Positions 59,567 through 64,000 of a DNA stretch of 64,000 nt are shown one piece after another. The notes beneath the pieces are model-generated. The model was not told where the DNA came from, made no database searches, and saw only the letters and a list, made by a program, of their open reading frames with translations. Both the position numbers and the translations under genes were made by a program. Position 1 is the first letter of the stretch; each line of letters starts with the position of its first letter. Source of the DNA: Brachybacterium sp. FME24 (lineage in GTDB: Bacteria > Actinomycetota > Actinomycetes > Actinomycetales > Dermabacteraceae); assembly GCF_014897705.1 (NCBI RefSeq), contig NZ_JABUXV010000003.1, positions 1 through 64,000 on the forward strand, written 5' to 3'.

Positions 59567-60525
59567 CTCCCACTCTGGCGCGCCCTGCGTCGCCTCCTGA
59601 TGCGCGGCCTGTGCGTCGGCGCCGGGGCGTCCCTCCGATCCGGCGTCGGGAGATGGTCGCCGGATACGGTTTCGTCCTGCCCACGATGGTGCTGTTCGTT
59701 CTTTTCGTCGGGTACCCGATTCTTCACACGTTCTATCTGAGCACCGCCCAATGGAGCGGTTTCGGCGAGGCGTCGTTCATCGGGCTGGACAACTTCGTCC
59801 GTGCCGCCGGCGATCCCGTCGTCCAGCGGGCATTCCTGCTCACGGTGGGATGGGCGCTGGCTACGACCGTGCTGCAGACCGCCCTGCCACTGGTGATCGC
59901 GGCGATGGTCGCAGCTGTCCCGGGCCCCGTCTCGGTGGTCGTGCGCACAGCGCTCTTCATGCCGGGAATCGTCTCGTTCGTCGTCTCCGGGGTTCTCTGG
60001 CGGCTGATCTACGACCCGAACTTCGGCACTCTGAACGCCGCGATCCAGAAGCTCGGCTTCGAGGACTTCAACCATCCCTGGCTCGGGTCCGCCGACTCGG
60101 CGATCCCGGCGCTCCTGGTGGTCGCGGTCTGGCAGGGCGTGGGCATGAGCATGCTCATCTTCTTCGCCGGGATCCAGGGCATCGATCCCGGCCTGAACGA
60201 GGCAGCGATGGTCGACGGCGCTGGGGTCCTGCAGCGGTTTCGACACGTGACCCTGCCGAGCCTGCGTTTCGTGACCGCGATCGTGCTCGCGCTGAACCTC
60301 ATGAACGGCTTCAAGGTCTTCGACCTGATCTACGTCATGACCGGTGGCGGGCCCAACAACAGCACGCAGGTGCTGGGTACCTATCTCTACGGCCTCGCCT
60401 TCGGATCCGCGTCGGGGTCGGTACCGCAGCTCGGATACGCCTCGAGCCTGTCCGTGGTCGTCATGGCGCTGTGCACCGTCGCGGTGCTGTTCCAGATGCG
60501 TCTGAGCAGGAGGGCCGGCCGATGA
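59563..60525 (+). CDS. Sugar ABC importer permease, MalF type (ROK locus)
   Basis: A 320-residue membrane protein with six helices after an arginine-rich leader of about 30 residues. The EAA loop reads GLNEAAMVDGAGVLQRFRHV. FKVFDLIYVMTGGGPNNSTQ before the last helix is diagnostic. ATG 59563 and the binding-protein stop form ATGA. Confidence 0.9.
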   Translation: MTPTLARPASPPDARPVRRRRGVPPIRRREMVAGYGFVLPTMVLFVLFVGYPILHTFYLSTAQWSGFGEASFIGLDNFVRAAGDPVVQRAFLLTVGWALATTVLQTALPLVIAAMVAAVPGPVSVVVRTALFMPGIVSFVVSGVLWRLIYDPNFGTLNAAIQKLGFEDFNHPWLGSADSAIPALLVVAVWQGVGMSMLIFFAGIQGIDPGLNEAAMVDGAGVLQRFRHVTLPSLRFVTAIVLALNLMNGFKVFDLIYVMTGGGPNNSTQVLGTYLYGLAFGSASGSVPQLGYASSLSVVVMALCTVAVLFQMRLSRRAGR

Positions 60526-61370
60526 GCACCCCCACCACGTCGATGCGCACGCAAGCACGGGCAGTTCGCTGGGGTAACAGCGCCGTGCTGCTGCTGATCA
60601 GCATCGCGACCGTCTACCCGTTCGTGTGGATGATCCTCACCTCGATCCGGGAGTCGAACTCCGTCTTCGGCGGGTCCTTCTTCCCCGAGCGGATCACCTT
60701 CGACGCCTACGCCCGGGTCCTCGAGTTCACCGGGTTCATGGGCCACTACTGGAATTCCCTGTGGATGACAACGGTGACCTGCGGCATCGTCCTCGCTCTG
60801 TCGACGCTGTGCGGGTACGCGTTCGCCAAGCTGCGCTTTCCCTTCAAGAACACGTTGTACATCGCCCTGCTGGCCACGTTGATGATGCCAGGAACCGCAC
60901 TCATCATCCCGGTCTATCTGCAGCTGCGCAGTTTCGGATTGTTGGACAGTCAGTTCGGGCTCATTCTCGTCTATGCCTCGGGCGCGGCCCCGTTCTCGAT
61001 GTTCCTGATGAGGGCGTTCTTCGAGTCTCTCCCGGACGAACTCGTGCATGCCGCGCGGGTCGACGGAGCGGGCGAGTTGAGCGTGTTCCTACGCATCGTG
61101 CTCCCGCTGGCGAGGCCGGGGATCGCCACCGTGCTGATCTTCCAGTTCCTCTCGACCTGGAACGAGTTCCTCATGGCCAACACCATCTTGCAGACTCCCG
61201 AGAAGCTGCCGCTGCAACCTGTGCTGTTCTCGCTCCAGGGCGAGTACTCCACGGACTGGACCACACTCAGTGCGGGACTGACCCTGTCTGCCATCCCCGT
61301 CATCCTCGTCTACGTCTTCCTCCAGAAACAGTTCATCGCCGGCATGACGCTCGGCGCCGTCAAGAGTTGA
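60522..61370 (+). CDS. Sugar ABC importer permease, MalG type (ROK locus)
   Basis: A 282-residue membrane protein with six helices, EAA loop [20 protein letters not shown] and the end GMTLGAVKS. ATG 60522 overlaps the partner's stop by four bases, after AGGAGGG. No ATPase gene is present in this operon. Confidence 0.9.
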   Translation: MSTPTTSMRTQARAVRWGNSAVLLLISIATVYPFVWMILTSIRESNSVFGGSFFPERITFDAYARVLEFTGFMGHYWNSLWMTTVTCGIVLALSTLCGYAFAKLRFPFKNTLYIALLATLMMPGTALIIPVYLQLRSFGLLDSQFGLILVYASGAAPFSMFLMRAFFESLPDELVHAARVDGAGELSVFLRIVLPLARPGIATVLIFQFLSTWNEFLMANTILQTPEKLPLQPVLFSLQGEYSTDWTTLSAGLTLSAIPVILVYVFLQKQFIAGMTLGAVKS

Positions 61371-61383
61371 GAGAGCAGTCCCC

Positions 61384-62145
61384 ATGAGCATCACCACGAT
61401 CACCATCAACGTCCGCGATGTCGCGCGCTCGCGCGCCTTCTACGAGACCTACCTTGCCGCGCACGTCCTCGAAGTCAGCCCGGACCACGCCCTGCTGGAC
61501 ATGGTCACGGCGACGATCCGTCTGCAGCGAGTCGAGGGCGCGGTCGAGTCGTCCTGGCAGACGGATGATCTGCATCGCGGATTCCGACACATCGGATTCA
61601 AGGTCGCCGACACCGACGCACTCTTCTCCCGTATCGCCGCTGATGGGGTGCCGGTCCATCTCGCCCCGCTCGATGCCGAGGGCGGGGTCCGGATCGCGTT
61701 CTTCTTCGATCCGGACGGCACCCTCCTGGAGTTCGTCCAGGGGGATCTGCAGTACCACGACGTCGTCGACCAGGACCTCGTCGACGCCGAGTACGCGCTC
61801 GGGATCCCGCAGCGCCCTCGTTTCGACCACGTCGCCGAGACGGTCGAGGAATTCGAGACGACGCGAGACTTCTACTCCCCCCTGGGGTTCCGGCACCACG
61901 GCACCATCGAACAGGCGCAGGATCCACGGGGCTTTCGCATCCGCTTCCTCAAGGCGGGTGACGGCGTGCTCGAAATCTTCTCGTACGCGACGCCGAAGGT
62001 CCCGACGCAGCGCGTGCCCGGCGCCCCGGGCTTCGACAGCATCGTGCTGGGCGGCGGCGAGCAGTGGCCGCCGGCGCGATCGGCCCACCAAGAGGACGTG
62101 GCGCTGGACCCGGACGGTCTCGCCCTGCGGCGGGCCGAGGCATGA
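61384..62145 (+). CDS. VOC family protein with two glyoxalase-like modules
   Basis: A 253-residue protein with two vicinal-oxygen-chelate modules (about 1-120 and 130-245). The first has FRHIGFKVAD and RIAFFFDPDGTLLEF, including a metal-type His and Glu; the second has RFDHVAETVEEFETTRDFYS. Such enzymes act on keto-sugars, diols or thiol adducts using a metal. It follows the permease by 13 bases and overlaps the aldo/keto reductase start by four, so it probably processes the sugar that this operon imports. The exact reaction is unknown. Confidence 0.82.
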   Translation: MSITTITINVRDVARSRAFYETYLAAHVLEVSPDHALLDMVTATIRLQRVEGAVESSWQTDDLHRGFRHIGFKVADTDALFSRIAADGVPVHLAPLDAEGGVRIAFFFDPDGTLLEFVQGDLQYHDVVDQDLVDAEYALGIPQRPRFDHVAETVEEFETTRDFYSPLGFRHHGTIEQAQDPRGFRIRFLKAGDGVLEIFSYATPKVPTQRVPGAPGFDSIVLGGGEQWPPARSAHQEDVALDPDGLALRRAEA

Positions 62146-63110
62146 GCAGCACGGCGGTCCCTCTCCCCCGGTCCCCGGGGTGGATCCGGCCCCTCGGTCG
62201 CAGCGGTCTCCAGGTCTCCGCGATCTGCGCCGGTGGAGGCGTGCTCGGATCGGTGCCCCAGATCTTCGGGTACGAGGTCACGGCCGATGCGGCGTCCGAG
62301 CTGCTCGCGGCGCTGTTCGAGTCCCCGATCTCGTTCCTTGACACCGCGAACGGGTATTCGGGTGGGGAGAGCGAGAGGAGGATCGGTGCGGCGCTGAGGA
62401 CTCGAGGGGGCGTTCCGGACGACTTCGTGATCGCCACGAAGGTCGATGGTCAGGCCGGCGACTATTCTGGGCAGCGGGTCCGTGCGTCGATCGCGGAATC
62501 CGCCGACCGGCTCGGCATGGAGTCCTTTCCGCTGCTGCACCTGCACGACCCCGAGTACTACCCGGAGGTGGACTTCTTCGCCCCGGGCGGCGCCGTGGAG
62601 GCTCTGGTCGCGGCACGGGAGGAGGGGTGCGTGCAGCACTTGGGGATCGCCACCGGCAGCATCGAGCTCGCCCACCGCTTCCTCGACACAGGCCAGTTCG
62701 AGGTACTGCTCATGCACTCGCGGTACACACTCCTCGATCGAAGCGCGGACGAGCTGTATGACCGGGCGGCCGCCGAAGGCGTCGGCATCGTCAATGCCGC
62801 GGTGCTCGGGGCCGGGGTTCTCTCCCGCCCCCAGCAAGATCACTCCCTGTATGGGTACCTGCCCATCGAAGAGGGCGTGCTCGCCGCCGCTCGGCGTATG
62901 GAGGAGGCAGCATCGGCGGAGGGGATCCCTCTGTCCACCCTGGCGATCCAATTCTCGCTGCGGGATCCGCGCATCACGTCCACGGCAGTCGGTTTCAGCA
63001 AGCAGTCGCGCATTGAACAGACCCTCACCGCCTTGAACACCGACGTGCCGAAACAACTCTGGGATTGCCTCGAAGAGCTCGTCCCACCGCAGGAGGACTG
63101 GTTGCACTAG
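62142..63110 (+). CDS. Aldo/keto reductase, aldose dehydrogenase-like
   Basis: A 322-residue TIM-barrel NAD(P)-dependent reductase of the D-threo-aldose/L-fucose 1-dehydrogenase-like branch. SFLDTANGYSGGESERRIGA contains the catalytic Asp and Tyr, FVIATKVD the Lys, and LLHLHDPEY the His region. AVGFSKQSRIEQT near the C-terminus binds the cofactor phosphate. It would oxidise an aldose to a lactone. ATG 62142 overlaps the VOC stop (ATGA). Last gene of the operon, ending 18 bases from the convergent methyltransferase. Confidence 0.88.
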   Translation: MSSTAVPLPRSPGWIRPLGRSGLQVSAICAGGGVLGSVPQIFGYEVTADAASELLAALFESPISFLDTANGYSGGESERRIGAALRTRGGVPDDFVIATKVDGQAGDYSGQRVRASIAESADRLGMESFPLLHLHDPEYYPEVDFFAPGGAVEALVAAREEGCVQHLGIATGSIELAHRFLDTGQFEVLLMHSRYTLLDRSADELYDRAAAEGVGIVNAAVLGAGVLSRPQQDHSLYGYLPIEEGVLAAARRMEEAASAEGIPLSTLAIQFSLRDPRITSTAVGFSKQSRIEQTLTALNTDVPKQLWDCLEELVPPQEDWLH

Positions 63111-63128
63111 GAAATCGACGCGCTCTGC

Positions 63129-63890
63129 TCAGCGGGCGGTCTGCACCGGCAGCAGCGTCAGATACGCGAACCCCAGGAGGTCGCGGTGGCCGCGCAGCCA
63201 GATCGTGCGCTGCTGGTCGAGCTGTTCGCGGACCTCCTTTGCCTGGGGATGCTCCGGGTGGGCGGCGAGCGATTCCTCCCGAGGCGCCATGTGCCCCGAT
63301 TCGTAGGCTTCCCACTCCTGTCGGGTCACGGTCGCGGTGCTGAGCGTCCGGAAGCCGGCACTGATCGCGGCATCCACCAGATCAGGCAGCAGCAGGCAGT
63401 CCTCGACATTCATGCCCTCCCACAGCGCGGCGAGCTCTTCCTCGGTGGGGACGTGCTCCCAGTACTCGCAGCCGAACAGCAGTCTTCCTCCAGGACGGAC
63501 CAGTCCCCGCAGCTTCGTCAGCGCCGTGCGGATATCACCGAACGCCTGGAAGGCTCCGATGTTCAGCACGAGGTCCGCCTGGGTGAGGGTGTCGTCGGCC
63601 TCCTTCGCCTCGAGCTGCACCCGCTCGTGGAGTCCTCGCTGCCGTGCGGCTGTCCGGGCCCGGGAGATGTCCGGGGCGTGGAGATCGACTCCTCTGCCCC
63701 GGGCCGACGGGACGGTGTCGAGGAGCGTGAGGAGCAGCTCTGCCCACCCGCACCCCACGTCGAGAACGTCCGTCGGGGCGGATGCGGCGAGCTGCGTGAC
63801 CAGTCGGGCGGCGCGCTCGTCCGAAAGCGGCGAGTTGAATCTCAGTGCCGCTCCATTGCCGGCGGCGGGAGGACTCTGCGGGGTGCTCAT
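63129..63890 (-). CDS. Class I SAM-dependent methyltransferase
   Basis: A 253-residue methyltransferase. Motif I is VLDVGCGWAELLLTLL, followed by GVDLHAPDISRART (acidic motif II) and LVLNIGAFQAFG (motif IV region). GRLLFGCEYWEH is the post-IV strand. The rest is a helical lid. The substrate is not recognisable. ATG 63890 has AGGAT upstream. It is convergent with the sugar operon and downstream of another ABC permease gene that enters from the window edge. Confidence 0.87.
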   Translation of the reverse strand: MSTPQSPPAAGNGAALRFNSPLSDERAARLVTQLAASAPTDVLDVGCGWAELLLTLLDTVPSARGRGVDLHAPDISRARTAARQRGLHERVQLEAKEADDTLTQADLVLNIGAFQAFGDIRTALTKLRGLVRPGGRLLFGCEYWEHVPTEEELAALWEGMNVEDCLLLPDLVDAAISAGFRTLSTATVTRQEWEAYESGHMAPREESLAAHPEHPQAKEVREQLDQQRTIWLRGHRDLLGFAYLTLLPVQTAR

Positions 63891-63966
63891 GGGGTCGATC
63901 CTGCGCCGACCGTCCGTGCGATCTCCACTGATTTACGGGACGGGTGGGCCCTCGCCGTCACCCGGA

Positions 63967-64000
63967 TCACTTGATCCCGGTGCTCGAGATCCCCTGCACG
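63967..64000 (-). CDS. C-terminal end of a carbohydrate ABC permease (runs off the window)
   Basis: Only the last ten codons and stop are visible: VQGISSTGIK. This ending is typical of LplC-type MalG-like permeases of carbohydrate importers. The rest lies beyond the window, so the call rests on the tail alone. Confidence 0.5.
   Translation of the reverse strand, partial: VQGISSTGIK

Noticed and set aside
1..64000. CRISPR arrays, tRNA, rRNA or an integrated prophage
   Set aside because: No regularly spaced repeats, cloverleaf genes, rRNA segments or phage structural genes were seen by eye; a dedicated tRNA/ncRNA search was not possible.

Overview
The window is high-GC DNA from an actinobacterium. 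Gene content (MsiK-style sugar ABC loci without their own ATPases, LARTG cell-wall anchor, twin-arginine lipoproteins, leaderless -10/ATG arrangements, an XRE-MurA fusion) fits Micrococcales. Brachybacterium or another Dermabacteraceae is my best guess, but it is inference from gene style and not from a marker gene. No rRNA, tRNA, CRISPR array or replication origin was seen.

Layout. 1-2.8 kb: edge of an IS481-type element, a GNAT acetyltransferase, a small membrane protein and an unrecognised 466-residue protein. 2.9-6.8 kb: a 1307-residue secreted, LARTG-anchored protein joining a phosphodiester glycosidase domain to a metallophosphoesterase domain, with a CebR-like LacI operator just upstream. 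6.9-17.2 kb: general functions: TauE/SafE exporter, PTS EIICBA, CPA1 antiporter, small multidrug exporter, DUF418 protein, HNH nuclease, XRE-MurA fusion and MgtC. 17.3-25.6 kb: a Gfo/Idh oxidoreductase plus sugar isomerase operon facing a TetR gene across a shared operator, then a five-gene Dpp-type ABC importer. 25.9-31.0 kb: an MFS carrier, a membrane protein, and a LacI-metallophosphoesterase-HAD operon with a CebR-like operator. 31.1-36.5 kb: LacI-ABC-GH130 operon, probably for mannosides, behind two identical operators. 36.5-42.8 kb: siderophore/heme-type FecCD importer co-transcribed with an FAD/NAD(P) protein, next to an AhpD-like protein. 43.1-50.2 kb: aquaporin, then a ThuA/ThuB-like ABC operon ending in its LacI gene. 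50.7-55.8 kb: DUF1846 protein and a solitary 1076-residue STAND protein. 55.9-63.1 kb: sugar isomerase and ROK regulator divergent from each other, then an ABC-VOC-aldo/keto reductase operon. 63.1-64 kb: methyltransferase and the last codons of another ABC permease.

How it works together. Much of the window is a carbohydrate-acquisition region with several regulator families (LacI x3, ROK, TetR), most beside a palindrome that I could locate. Three of the sugar ABC loci lack an ATP-binding subunit, so they presumably share one encoded elsewhere. Two distant loci, both containing metallophosphoesterases, carry nearly the same CebR-like palindrome and may form one regulon for phosphodiester-linked glycans.

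The strongest candidate for a little-described system is the STAND protein at 52597-55827: an N-terminal Cap4/DUF4297-like QxK nuclease, an NB-ARC-like NTPase, TPR-like repeats and an unrecognised C-terminal domain. It resembles the NLR-like antiphage proteins, stands alone, is less GC-rich than its neighbour, and is bordered by what look like decayed coding remnants.
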